Of a stretch of DNA of 64,000 bases, positions 7,681-16,203 are shown piece after piece. Within the stretch, counting starts at the first letter, position 1. Each line of letters begins with the position of its first letter. A program made the position numbers and the translations under genes. The notes beneath the pieces are model-generated. The model searched no databases, was not told where the DNA came from, and worked only from the letters and a program-made list of their open reading frames with translations. Source of the DNA: Actinocrispum wychmicini (GTDB lineage Bacteria > Actinomycetota > Actinomycetes > Mycobacteriales > Pseudonocardiaceae); assembly GCF_004345645.1 (NCBI RefSeq), contig NZ_SLWS01000001.1:522714-586713 (forward strand), read 5' to 3'.

Positions 7681-8615
7681 CGGGTCACATCCATCAGCTG
7701 GTCGGCCGCCTCGGTGAGATCGGTGTGGTATTCGACGGAGTCGCCGGTGAGCTGCATGAACGCCTCTTCCAGCGAGCCGCGCTGCGGGCTGAGCTCGTGC
7801 AGGACGAGCTGGTTGGCCGCGGCGATCTCGCCGATCCGGGCGCTGTCCATGCCGGACACGACAAGCGCGTCCGCTTCGTCACGGATGGCGCTGGCCTCGC
7901 GGGCGATCGCGTCCCGCAGCTTGCTCAGGTGCGGGCTGCGCACCTTGACGGTGTTCTCGGTCGCCGCGTGGATGAACTCCTCGGTGCTGCTCTGCGCGAT
8001 CAGCTTGCCGCGGCCGATGACGATGAGCTCCTGTGCGGTCAACGACATCTCGGACAGCAGGTGGCTGGACACGAACACGGTCTTGCCCTCGTCGGCCAGC
8101 CGGTGCATGAACCGGCGGATCCAGAGGATGCCTTCTGGGTCGAGGCCGTTCACCGGCTCGTCGAACAGCAGCACCTCCGGGTCGCCCAGCAGCGCCCCGG
8201 CGATGCCGAGCCGCTGGGACATGCCCAGCGAGAAGCCGCCGGCCCGTTTGCCGGCCACCGCGCTCAGTCCGACGACCTCCAGCACCTCGTCGACCCGGCT
8301 GATCGGGATCCGGTTGGACACGGCCATCCACTTCAGGTGCGCGTACGCCGACCTGTTGGGGTGTACCCACTTGGCGTCCAGCAACGCGCCGACCTTGCGC
8401 AACGGGTGGCGCAGCTCCCGGTAGGTCTTGCCGTCGATGAGCGCCTGGCCCGCGGTGGGGTTGTCCAGGCCGAGCATCATCCGCATGGTGGTGGATTTCC
8501 CGGCCCCGTTCGGGCCGAGGAAGCCGGTGACCCGGCCTGGTGGAACGGCGAAGGACAGATCGTTGACCGCGAGGGTCTTCCCATACCGTTTGGTGAGGCC
8601 CCTTGCCTCGATCAT
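7677..8615 (-). CDS. ABC exporter ATP-binding protein
   Basis: The 312-residue ATPase shows Walker A (GPNGAGKST, about residue 34), a Q-loop region, the signature FSLGMSQR (a divergent LSGGQ), Walker B (LLFDEPVNGLD) and the H-loop His in VFVSSHLL. The C-terminal 90-residue extension (NTVKVRSPHLSKL to LTGDSVEYH) is typical of DrrA/CcmA-like ATPases that energise ABC-2 exporters for antibiotics, lipids or peptides. It is translationally coupled to the permease behind it. The divergent TetR at 8833 may control both directions. Confidence 0.93.
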   Translation of the reverse strand: MIEARGLTKRYGKTLAVNDLSFAVPPGRVTGFLGPNGAGKSTTMRMMLGLDNPTAGQALIDGKTYRELRHPLRKVGALLDAKWVHPNRSAYAHLKWMAVSNRIPISRVDEVLEVVGLSAVAGKRAGGFSLGMSQRLGIAGALLGDPEVLLFDEPVNGLDPEGILWIRRFMHRLADEGKTVFVSSHLLSEMSLTAQELIVIGRGKLIAQSSTEEFIHAATENTVKVRSPHLSKLRDAIAREASAIRDEADALVVSGMDSARIGEIAAANQLVLHELSPQRGSLEEAFMQLTGDSVEYHTDLTEAADQLMDVTR

Positions 8616-8806
8616 CGCCGCTCCTAGGTGAAAGACGGATACCCTCCCCGAACTGGACCCAATGGTGCCGGTCGGGCCGGTCCCACCGCGTCGTCCCGAG
8701 GTGCCACGTACAGGTCAGCTCAAGGTCGTAGGGTGACCCACTTTCCAGTCGTCCGCGATCGGTGAGGACCCCTACGTCACCCTGACAGGGGTAGGGCTGG
8801 CACCAG

Positions 8807-8828
8807 TTAATGAACTGTGATTCACTAA
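8807..8828. promoter_or_regulatory. Imperfect dyad immediately before the tetR start, candidate operator
   Basis: TTAATGAA (8807-8814) and TTCACTAA (8821-8828) form a 7/8 inverted repeat with a 6-bp spacer ending four bases before the GTG of the TetR gene. TetR proteins usually bind such short A/T-rich dyads overlapping their own promoter, so autoregulation is likely. A second inverted pair (GGGTGAC at 8731-8737 and GTCACCC at 8776-8782) lies between it and the ABC exporter start. Confidence 0.6.
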
Positions 8829-8832
8829 TGGT

Positions 8833-9378
8833 GTGGCACGCCCGAGAACGATCACCGACGACCGGCTGCTGGCCGCGTTGGCGCAGGTCATCAACGACAA
8901 AGGGCCGGGTTTCACGATCGCCGACGTGGCCGCGAGGGCGGGTGTCTCGGTGGGCACGGTGGCCCAGCGGTTCGGTTCGAAGCACGGTTTGCTGAAGGCG
9001 CTGAGCCAGGCGGCGATCACCCGTGCGGTTGACGTGGTCCGCGCGGCCGCGCCCGGCGGTCCACGGGCCGCGCTCGTGGCCTTCTTCGGTGACCTGGACG
9101 ACCCGGCGGCGGCCTCGCGCAACATCGGCCAGTTCGCCGTCGACCTGGCCGACCCGGAACTGCGGACGCTGCTCGCCGAGCTGTTCGCGACCCTCGTGGC
9201 CGAGTTGACCCCACTACTGCACGACTTGCCGGGCGCGCCGCCGCACGCGGCCCGCCTGCTGGTCTCGCTGGCGAACGGAACGGCGGTCGACTGGTCGATC
9301 CGCCCGCGGGGCAGCCTGGTGGACCGGCTCACCACGGACATCGACACGGTGCTGGACGGATGGAGGAAAGATGCCTGA
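8833..9378 (+). CDS. TetR-family transcriptional regulator
   Basis: The 181-residue protein has an N-terminal TetR helix-turn-helix (FTIADVAARAGVSVGTVAQR, then FGSKHGLLKAL, residues 28-60) and an alpha-helical ligand-binding domain without recognisable specificity. The first helix is somewhat atypical. The GTG start follows a dyad that is probably its own operator. Its 3' end overlaps the SDR gene by 8 bp, so the two are co-transcribed and the SDR is a likely member of its regulon. The divergent ABC exporter is another candidate. Confidence 0.9.
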   Translation: MARPRTITDDRLLAALAQVINDKGPGFTIADVAARAGVSVGTVAQRFGSKHGLLKALSQAAITRAVDVVRAAAPGGPRAALVAFFGDLDDPAAASRNIGQFAVDLADPELRTLLAELFATLVAELTPLLHDLPGAPPHAARLLVSLANGTAVDWSIRPRGSLVDRLTTDIDTVLDGWRKDA

Positions 9379-10261
9379 GCTCGTCGCGGTGGTCGCCGGC
9401 GCGACCCGGGGATGCGGTCGGGGGATCGCGGTGGAGCTGGGCGCGATCGGCGCCACGGTCTACGTGACGGGTCGGACGACGCGCGACTCGGCCAGCCCAA
9501 TGGGTCGTCCGGAGACCATTGAGGACACGGCGGACCTGGTGACCGAGGCGGGCGGCAAGGGAATCCCGGTCCGCTGCGACTTCACCGTCAAGTCCGATGT
9601 GGACGCGCTACGCGCCCGACTCGACCGGCTGGACGTGCTGGTGGACGACGTCTGGGGCGGAGATCCCTTCGTGGAGCACGAAAAGCCGTTCTGGGAGGCC
9701 GACCTGGACACCGCGGTGCAGGTCGTCCGCAACGGCCTGGAATCACACCTGACGGCGTTGCACGGCCTGCTACCCGTGCTGGTGCGGCAGGGTTCCGGCC
9801 TGGTGGTCGAAGTGACCGACGGCGACGACGACACCTATCACGGCGTGTCGGTTCCGTACTACCTGGTGAAGTCCGGCATCAGGAGAATCGCCCACGCCAT
9901 GGCCACCCGACTGACGCCGCTCGGAGTGACCACGCTGGCACTGACACCGGGCTACATCCGCTCGGAAGCCATGCTGGAAGGCCGTGGCGTGACCGAGGAG
10001 ACCTGGCGTGACGCGATCGTCCAGGACCCGCACTTCGCCATGGCCGAGTCACCGCGCTACGTGGGCCGCGCGGTCGCGGCCCTGGCCCAGGACCCGCACG
10101 TGCGCCGCTGGGCCGGCCGGTCACTGTCATCGTGGGAACTGATGCGCGAGTACGGCTTCAAGGACCTCGACGGAACCCAGCCCGACTGGGGCAGGTGGTT
10201 CGACGAGATCTACCTGACAGGCGAGGACGCGGCCACGGCGGACGCCGGCAGGTACCGCTGA
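9371..10261 (+). CDS. SDR-family oxidoreductase
   Basis: The 296-residue protein is a longer SDR: glycine motif AGATRGCGRG near residue 10, an Asp-rich stretch after the substrate-site strand (EVTDGDDDTYHG), and the catalytic Tyr/Lys in YYLVKSG. Gly-Cys-Gly in the cofactor loop is a small deviation from the usual TGxxxGIG. The C-terminal 60 residues resemble uncharacterised actinobacterial SDRs. It overlaps the TetR gene and ends one base before the convergent response regulator stop. Substrate unknown. Confidence 0.88.
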   Translation: MPELVAVVAGATRGCGRGIAVELGAIGATVYVTGRTTRDSASPMGRPETIEDTADLVTEAGGKGIPVRCDFTVKSDVDALRARLDRLDVLVDDVWGGDPFVEHEKPFWEADLDTAVQVVRNGLESHLTALHGLLPVLVRQGSGLVVEVTDGDDDTYHGVSVPYYLVKSGIRRIAHAMATRLTPLGVTTLALTPGYIRSEAMLEGRGVTEETWRDAIVQDPHFAMAESPRYVGRAVAALAQDPHVRRWAGRSLSSWELMREYGFKDLDGTQPDWGRWFDEIYLTGEDAATADAGRYR

Positions 10262-10262
10262 G

Positions 10263-10919
10263 TCACGCCTCGCCGGGACGCACCAGACCTGTCTCGTAGG
10301 CCAACACCACCGCCTGCACCCGGTCGCGCAGGTCCAGTTTGGCGAGGACACGACCGACGTGGGTCTTCACGGTGGCCTCGGACAGGAACAGTTTCCGCGC
10401 GATCTCGGTGTTCGACAGTCCCTGGGCGATGAGCACCAGGACTTCGCGTTCCCGCTCGGTCAGCGCGTCCAGGACTGAGGCGTCGCGCAGTTCGCCGCCG
10501 GTGGTGCCGAGGAAACGGTCCAGCAGCCGGCGGGTCACGCTCGGTGACACCACCGCGTCGCCGCTCGCGACCGAACGCAGGGCCGCGACCAGGTGGTCCG
10601 GCGGGGTGTCCTTCAGCATGAACCCGCTGGCGCCGTTCTTCAGCGCGCTCAACGCGTACTCGTCCAGGTCGAACGTTGTCATCACGAGGACTTTCGCGGT
10701 GCCCGCCGAGGTGATCATCTTGGTGGCCTCGACGCCGTCGAGCACGGGCATTCGGACGTCCATCAGCACCACGTCCGGCCTCAGGTCCGCGGCGAGCCGG
10801 ACGGCTGCCTCGCCGTCGCCCGCCTCGCCCACGATCTCCATGTCCGGTTGGGCGCCGAGCACCATCCGGAAGCCGACGCGCATCAGTTCCTGGTCGTCGA
10901 CCAGCACCACCCTGATCAT
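10263..10919 (-). CDS. NarL/LuxR-family response regulator
   Basis: The 218-residue two-domain regulator has a receiver (acidic pair VDDQ, phospho-acceptor Asp54 in VVLMDVRMP, Lys in GFMLKD) and a C-terminal LuxR helix-turn-helix (LTEREREVLVLIAQGLSNTE, then LFLSEATVKTHVGRVL). All phosphorylation residues are intact. The histidine kinase gene ends 9 bp upstream on the same strand, so they form a two-component pair. Target genes are unknown; the ABC exporter on the far side of the TetR/SDR pair is the closest transport candidate. Confidence 0.95.
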   Translation of the reverse strand: MIRVVLVDDQELMRVGFRMVLGAQPDMEIVGEAGDGEAAVRLAADLRPDVVLMDVRMPVLDGVEATKMITSAGTAKVLVMTTFDLDEYALSALKNGASGFMLKDTPPDHLVAALRSVASGDAVVSPSVTRRLLDRFLGTTGGELRDASVLDALTEREREVLVLIAQGLSNTEIARKLFLSEATVKTHVGRVLAKLDLRDRVQAVVLAYETGLVRPGEA

Positions 10920-10928
10920 GTGCCCAAC

Positions 10929-12107
10929 CTAGGTCCCCTGGATCGGGAGGACCGCGTGGACGTGCCAACCACCACCCGGGCGGGGGCCGGCGTCGAGGCT
11001 GCCGCCGAAGACGTTCGCGCGTTCCCGCATGCCGATCAGGCCGTTGCCGCCGGAGATCCCGACCAGCTGGTGCGGGGTGCCGAAGCCGTCGTCGGTGATG
11101 TCCAGTTCCACGTTCTCGCCGTTCCGGGTCACCTTCACCTGCGCGGAGGCGCCGGCGCCGGCGTGCTTCAGGGTGTTGGTCAACGCCTCCTGGACGATCC
11201 GGTAGATGCCGAGTCCGATGCCGGCGGGGAGGCCGTCGAGTTCGCCCTTCATCCGCAGCCGCACCGGCAGGCCGACCAGGCGCACCCGTTCGGCCAGGTC
11301 GTCCAGGGAGTTCGTGCTGGGCTGCGGGGTGCGCTCGTGCTCGTTGTCCTCGGAGCGGAGCACACCGAGCAGCCTGCGTAGTTCGGTCAGCGCCTCGCGG
11401 CCGGTCGAGGAGATCGTCTTCACAGCGCGTTCGGCCAGCTCGGGGTTCGTGCTGATGGCATAGCCGGCGCCGTCGGCCTGGACGACCATCACGCTCACCG
11501 CGTGCGCGACGACGTCATGCAGTTCGCGGGCGATCCGTGCGCGTTCCTCGACGACAGCGATCTTGGCCTGGTGATCGCGTTCGGACTCCAGGAGGCGCAG
11601 GCGTTGCTCCATCTCGTTGAGGTACGCCCGCCGGGCACCCACGAACTCGCCCAGCACCCAGCAGAACGCGAAGACCACCAGGACCACGATCATCGCGAGC
11701 CACATGCCGTTGCTCGGCTTCACCCGCCAGACGCCCCACAACGCGGTGCCGAGGAACGCCCACACCGCGTACACGGCAGCTTTGCGGCGGCCGACGTAGA
11801 CCACCATCGTGTACAGCGCGATGCCTAGGGCGATGTCCGCCGCGCGGGCCACGTTCTCGTCGCCGGGTCCTTGTGTGAACAGCTGGAACGCGCCGGCGAT
11901 GAGCACCAGGTAACAGGACAGCAGGGCGTGCCGTCGACGGATCACGATCGGCCCGATGATCAGGGCGTCGGTCACCACGTACAGCAGCCATGGCTGGGGT
12001 GTGAGGTCGCCGAGCAACGCGGGCAACTCCATCACCAGGAGCAACAGCGCGATAAGGCTGTCCCCGAACGTCGGGTGCTTACGCATCCAGAGACTCAGCC
12101 GTCGCAC
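10929..12107 (-). CDS. Sensor histidine kinase (DesK/NarX type, HisKA_3)
   Basis: The 392-residue membrane kinase has about five transmembrane segments in residues 17-155, a short coiled coil (residues 160-190), the HisKA_3 box with phospho-acceptor His197 (ARIARELHDVVAHAVS) and a C-terminal HATPase with N-box IVQEALTNTLKHA, G-box DDGFGTP and GGNGLIGMRER. It has no large extracytoplasmic sensor, so it probably senses membrane state or a signal within the membrane, as DesK-like kinases do. GTG start. It is paired with the response regulator behind it and divergent from the dynamin operon. Confidence 0.94.
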   Translation of the reverse strand: MRRLSLWMRKHPTFGDSLIALLLLVMELPALLGDLTPQPWLLYVVTDALIIGPIVIRRRHALLSCYLVLIAGAFQLFTQGPGDENVARAADIALGIALYTMVVYVGRRKAAVYAVWAFLGTALWGVWRVKPSNGMWLAMIVVLVVFAFCWVLGEFVGARRAYLNEMEQRLRLLESERDHQAKIAVVEERARIARELHDVVAHAVSVMVVQADGAGYAISTNPELAERAVKTISSTGREALTELRRLLGVLRSEDNEHERTPQPSTNSLDDLAERVRLVGLPVRLRMKGELDGLPAGIGLGIYRIVQEALTNTLKHAGAGASAQVKVTRNGENVELDITDDGFGTPHQLVGISGGNGLIGMRERANVFGGSLDAGPRPGGGWHVHAVLPIQGT

Positions 12108-12215
12108 CCCACCAGCCTAAACTCCGGTTCAACCCGTCGGCGTCATTCCGCAGGCTGACCGCCGGTCCGACCGTGGGGGCAATATGCTCAGGTCGGACGA
12201 CCTGAGGGGTGAAGT

Positions 12216-13775
12216 GTGACCACGGCGACTGATCAGCAACAGCATCTGGCTGGGCCGTTGTCGACAGCGGTGGCCAACCTGTGCGTCCGCCTGCAGCCGC
12301 AGGTGTCGGCACGGACGGCCGCGGGTTTCCGGGAGGTGCTGCGCCGGCTGTCCGCGCCGTTGCAGGTCGCGGTCGCCGGCCGGATCAAGTCGGGCAAGTC
12401 GACCCTGGTCAACGCCCTGATCGGGCGCCGGGTGGCACCAACCGACGTGGGTGAGTGCACCCGGCTGGTCACCCGGTTCCAGTACGGCACGGTCGACCGG
12501 GTGGAGGTCGTCTTCACCGACGGCCGCAAGCAGGTGCTGCCGTTCGACGTTGGCGGCATGATCCCGGCCACCCTGGAGGTGAACTTCGACGAGGTGTCCC
12601 ACCTGGAGGCGTATCTCACCAACGCCGTCCTGCGGGACCTGACCGTCATCGACACCCCCGGCCTCGGTTCGCTGGACGCCGCGTCGGTGGCCCGGACCGA
12701 GCAGCTCCTGGGTGCCGCCAAGCACAGCAAGCCCGACGAGGACGGCTCCGACGAACTGGACGACACCTCGCGCAACGCCGTGGCGGGCGCGGAGGCCGTT
12801 CTGTACGTCGTGACGCAGGGCGTGCGGGCCGACGATCAGCAAGCGCTCGCGGCGTTCACCGCGGCGACCGCGAGCCGTGAGGCCGGACCGGTGAACGCGA
12901 TCGCGGTCCTCAACAAGGCCGACACGATCGCGCCCGAGTCCGTCACCGGGTCCGACGGGGACGTGTGGAAGGCCGCGACCCTGCTCGCCGAGAAGCAGGC
13001 GTTGACGTTGAAGCCCCGGGTGGCGGACGTGATCCCGGTGATCGGCCTGCTCGCCGAGTCCGCCGAGTCCGGCGGGTTCACCTCGGCCGACGCGGACGCC
13101 CTGCGCCAGCTGGCCCAGCTCGACGACGTGAGCTGGGAGATGATGATGGTCGCCGCGGACATCTTCGCGACCTGGGAGTGTGACGTCCCGAGCGGCACCC
13201 GCGTGAAACTGCTGGAGAAACTGGACCTCTACGGCATCCAGTACGCGGTCGACGCGTTGCGTGCGGAGCCTGAGCTGACCGCGGGTGCGTTGCGCCGCAA
13301 GCTTCTCGACGCTTCGGGACTGGGCAGTGTGCGGTCCCGGCTCGACGCCGTGTTCCGCGCCCGCGCGGACGGCATCAAGGCCGCAGCCGCGCTGGCGTCC
13401 GTGACCGCTTTGGCGCAGGCGTCCGGGGATCCAGGTGAACGGCAGCGCGTGCACGACGCCATCGAGGTGCTGCTGGCCAAGCCCGAGGCGCACGCCCTGC
13501 GGATGTTGGAGGCGTTGACGCTGGTGACGTCGGGCGCGGTGGCCATGCCCGAGGACCTGGCCGAGGAGGTGCTGCGGGTCGGCGGCAGCGCGGACGTCGG
13601 CGAACAGCTGGCCATGACCGGCCGCCCGACCGGCGAGCTGGTCGCGTACTCCCTGGAGCGGGCCGGCTGGTGGCGGTCCTTCGCGTCGTTCGGCGCGACG
13701 CCGGCGCAGAGCCGGGTGGCGCACGTCGTGCACCGGGCTTATTTCCTTATCTGGCAGCAACTTAAGGGGCAGTGA
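12216..13775 (+). CDS. Dynamin-like GTPase, first of a pair
   Basis: The 519-residue GTPase has P-loop GRIKSGKST (about residues 55-63), a switch-I Thr in GECTRLVTRFQYG, the G3 motif DTPG near 146 and the G4 motif NKAD near 232. The helical C-terminal half lacks an obvious transmembrane hairpin. Paired bacterial dynamins (for example IniA/IniC and DynA/DynB in actinobacteria) act on the cytoplasmic membrane in septation or membrane repair, and a hairpin-less member typically works with a membrane-inserted one; here the partner is at 14250. It is the first gene of a plus-strand operon that also includes a GrpE-like protein. Confidence 0.9.
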   Translation: MTTATDQQQHLAGPLSTAVANLCVRLQPQVSARTAAGFREVLRRLSAPLQVAVAGRIKSGKSTLVNALIGRRVAPTDVGECTRLVTRFQYGTVDRVEVVFTDGRKQVLPFDVGGMIPATLEVNFDEVSHLEAYLTNAVLRDLTVIDTPGLGSLDAASVARTEQLLGAAKHSKPDEDGSDELDDTSRNAVAGAEAVLYVVTQGVRADDQQALAAFTAATASREAGPVNAIAVLNKADTIAPESVTGSDGDVWKAATLLAEKQALTLKPRVADVIPVIGLLAESAESGGFTSADADALRQLAQLDDVSWEMMMVAADIFATWECDVPSGTRVKLLEKLDLYGIQYAVDALRAEPELTAGALRRKLLDASGLGSVRSRLDAVFRARADGIKAAAALASVTALAQASGDPGERQRVHDAIEVLLAKPEAHALRMLEALTLVTSGAVAMPEDLAEEVLRVGGSADVGEQLAMTGRPTGELVAYSLERAGWWRSFASFGATPAQSRVAHVVHRAYFLIWQQLKGQ

Positions 13776-13782
13776 TCGAACG

Positions 13783-14253
13783 GTGGCTTCGCTCTTTCGA
13801 CGGCCCGCACAGTCCACACCGGACAATCCGCCTGAGAACCCTGGACACTCGGACCAGACCGTCGAGGTCAGCGCCAAGATGATCGCGGACCTGGACGACG
13901 GAACCGTCCCGGCCGAGGAGCCGTCGGAGCCGGACGTGACCGAGGAACTGCTCGAACAGGCACTGACCGAGCGCAAGGCGCTGGTGCAGCTCTGCCTGTA
14001 CGCCCTGGACCGCGCCCGCAGCCCCGGCGTGGTCGAACGCCTGGAACAGGGCCTGGCCGGGATCGGCGTGTCCGCGCTGCGGCCGGACGGTGCCGTGTTC
14101 GACCCGGCGCACCATGAGGCGGGCGGCACCGTCCCGACCGGGGACGCCGCCCAGGACGGCCTGGTCGCCGAGACCGAGGTGGTGGGCTTCGAGGACCGCG
14201 GCCAACTGCTGCGGGCGCCGATCGTGATCGTGTACAAGGCGCAGCAGTCATGA
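13783..14253 (+). CDS. GrpE-like nucleotide-exchange-factor-related protein
   Basis: The 156-residue protein has a disordered acidic N-terminus, a short helical part (VTEELLEQALTERKALVQLC) and a C-terminal segment matching the GrpE beta-domain pattern: GAVFDPAHHEA, then GLVAETEVVGF and GQLLRAPIVIVYKA correspond to the G..FDP..HEA, V..V...G and GR.LRPA.V.V signatures. The long GrpE coiled coil is nearly absent. GrpE proteins release nucleotide from Hsp70. No Hsp70 is encoded in this window, so the partner is unknown. It starts 7 bp after one dynamin and overlaps the next by 4 bp (ATGA). Confidence 0.78.
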   Translation: MASLFRRPAQSTPDNPPENPGHSDQTVEVSAKMIADLDDGTVPAEEPSEPDVTEELLEQALTERKALVQLCLYALDRARSPGVVERLEQGLAGIGVSALRPDGAVFDPAHHEAGGTVPTGDAAQDGLVAETEVVGFEDRGQLLRAPIVIVYKAQQS

Positions 14254-16157
14254 GCACGCCGACCAAGCAGCCGCTGAGCCTGCCCAAGCAGGTCGCGCAG
14301 CACCGCGAGGTCATGCTCGACCTGCTGCGGGACACCGCGCCCGAGTCGGCCAGGTGGGTCGAGGACCTGCGTGGCCGGCGTCGCCGCCAGCCGACCGTGG
14401 TGACCGTCGGCGAGACGAACCGCGGCAAGAGTTCCCTGGTCAACGCCCTGCTGAACCAGCCGGGACTGTCCCCTGTGGACGCTGACGTGGCCACGGCGAC
14501 GTACCTGGTCTTCGGGCACGCCGACGAGTGGACGGCCCGCGCCTGCTATCCCGGCCAGCTCGCGCCGGTGCCGGTCGAGCTGAACCAGTTGATCAACTGG
14601 GTGTCGGCCGGGCACGAGCTGCCCGAGGGCCAGCTGCCGCCGCGGTACGTGGAGGTCGACGGCCCGGTCGAGCTGCTGTCCAAGATCTCCGTCGTGGACA
14701 CCCCCGGTGTCGGCGGTCTGGATTCCGTGCACGGCGAGCTGGCCCTTGAGGCCGCCGCGAGTGCCACCGCGTTGATGTTCGTGGTCGACGCGTCGGCGCC
14801 GTTCACCGTCGGCGAGCTGAACTTCTTGAAGAACGTCGGCGATCGCGTGGAGACGATCATCTTCGCGCTGTCCAAGGTGGATGCGTACCGCGGCTGGCGG
14901 CAGGTGCTCGAAGCCGACGAGGCGCTGTTGAAGGAGCACGCGCCGCGGTTCGCCGGCTCGACCTTCTACCCGGTGTCGGCGCGCATGTACGAGATGGCCG
15001 CGAAGGCGCCGAACCCGGACGCCGGCGGCATGCTCCGGGAGCGCTCCGGGTTGCCGCTGCTCGCCGGGGCGCTGCAGGAGCTGGTGATCGGCAAGGCCGC
15101 GATGCTCGCCGAGGCCAACACCCTGCGGGCGATCGGCACGTCGCTGGACGAGGTCAAGGTGCGGCTGGCCGCCGAGGTCCGCGCGCTGACGACGGGTGCC
15201 GACGAGGCGAAGGTGCTGCGGGAGCGCAAGGAGGAGCTGACCGCCGAACGGAAGTCGTCGACGCGCGGCTGGCAGGTGCGGATGCGGACCGAGGTCCAGC
15301 GCTGCCGGATGGAGAACACCCACGAGGTCAGCCGCGAGATGCGGGACATGCAGACGTGGTTCCGACAGGCGATCGACGCCGCCGACAAGGACGCGCTGGC
15401 GAAGCTGCCCGCCGACGTCGACGCGGCACTGCAGGTGGTCTCCAGGCGGATCAGCAACTCGGTCGGCATGCGGCTGAACAAGATCGGCGACACCGTCCTG
15501 AAAGACCTGTTCACCCGCGAGGAACTCGCTGTCCTGCAGGCGCAGTACGCGCGCGCCGGACACCCGCCGGTGGTGCTGCGCACGCCGGAGAAGAAGCCGG
15601 CCACGTCCGAGGACAAGCTCATGGTGATGATGGGCGTCTCCGGTGGCGTCGGCCTGGGCAAGCTGGCGACCCTCCCCTTGGGAATCTTCGGCGCGGCCGC
15701 GGCCGGCACCCTCGGGGTGGTGGTCGCGCCGGTGACCATCGTGCTCGGCCTTGGCGCGGGCTGGTGGATCGCGAAGACCCGCAAGCACGCCCAGGAGAAG
15801 CAGCACATGAAGACCTGGCTGACCGACGCGATGGCGGACGCCCGGTCCACACTGGACCAGATGGTCGCCGACCAGCTGATCCAGGCCGAGCAGGAGCTGT
15901 CGCTGGCCCTGGACGACGCGCTCGGCCGGCGGATCGGCGCCATCGAGGAGGAGCTGCGCGAGGTGGACAAGGCCATGCGGCTGGGCGCGACCGAGCGGTC
16001 GAAGCGGCTGCAGGTGGTGAACAAACAGCTCGCGGATGTCGAATCGGGGAAGGAAACCGCGGACACGCTGCTGGCCCTGATCAGATCGGCTAAGGTCCGC
16101 GTGAGCACCCCTGGCGGTGACTCATCGGCCGCGCAGGGAACCGCGGCGGCCATCTGA
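14250..16157 (+). CDS. Dynamin-like GTPase with transmembrane hairpin, second of a pair
   Basis: The 635-residue protein has P-loop GETNRGKSS (about 53-61), G3 DTPGVGG near 149 and a G4-like SKVD near 207. Long helical neck/trunk segments follow, then a hydrophobic Gly/Ala-rich hairpin at about 457-507 (GKLATLPLGIFGAAAAG to LGLGAGWWIA) and a C-terminal coiled coil (EEELREVDKAMRLG). The hairpin should insert in the membrane like the paddle of bacterial dynamins. The gene is translationally coupled to the GrpE-like gene, giving a dynamin/GrpE-like/dynamin unit. A role in septation or membrane integrity is inferred from the family. Confidence 0.92.
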   Translation: MSTPTKQPLSLPKQVAQHREVMLDLLRDTAPESARWVEDLRGRRRRQPTVVTVGETNRGKSSLVNALLNQPGLSPVDADVATATYLVFGHADEWTARACYPGQLAPVPVELNQLINWVSAGHELPEGQLPPRYVEVDGPVELLSKISVVDTPGVGGLDSVHGELALEAAASATALMFVVDASAPFTVGELNFLKNVGDRVETIIFALSKVDAYRGWRQVLEADEALLKEHAPRFAGSTFYPVSARMYEMAAKAPNPDAGGMLRERSGLPLLAGALQELVIGKAAMLAEANTLRAIGTSLDEVKVRLAAEVRALTTGADEAKVLRERKEELTAERKSSTRGWQVRMRTEVQRCRMENTHEVSREMRDMQTWFRQAIDAADKDALAKLPADVDAALQVVSRRISNSVGMRLNKIGDTVLKDLFTREELAVLQAQYARAGHPPVVLRTPEKKPATSEDKLMVMMGVSGGVGLGKLATLPLGIFGAAAAGTLGVVVAPVTIVLGLGAGWWIAKTRKHAQEKQHMKTWLTDAMADARSTLDQMVADQLIQAEQELSLALDDALGRRIGAIEEELREVDKAMRLGATERSKRLQVVNKQLADVESGKETADTLLALIRSAKVRVSTPGGDSSAAQGTAAAI

Positions 16158-16203
16158 CAGTCCAATCGCTTGAAACCAGCAGAGACTCCGACTAGGGGGA
16201 CCC

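Noticed and set aside
12129..15806. Very long antisense open frame (1225 codons) across the dynamin operon
   Set aside because: It is the GC-bias shadow of two clear GTPase genes, is dominated by Arg/Gly/His/Leu/Val/Gln and has no recognisable domain.
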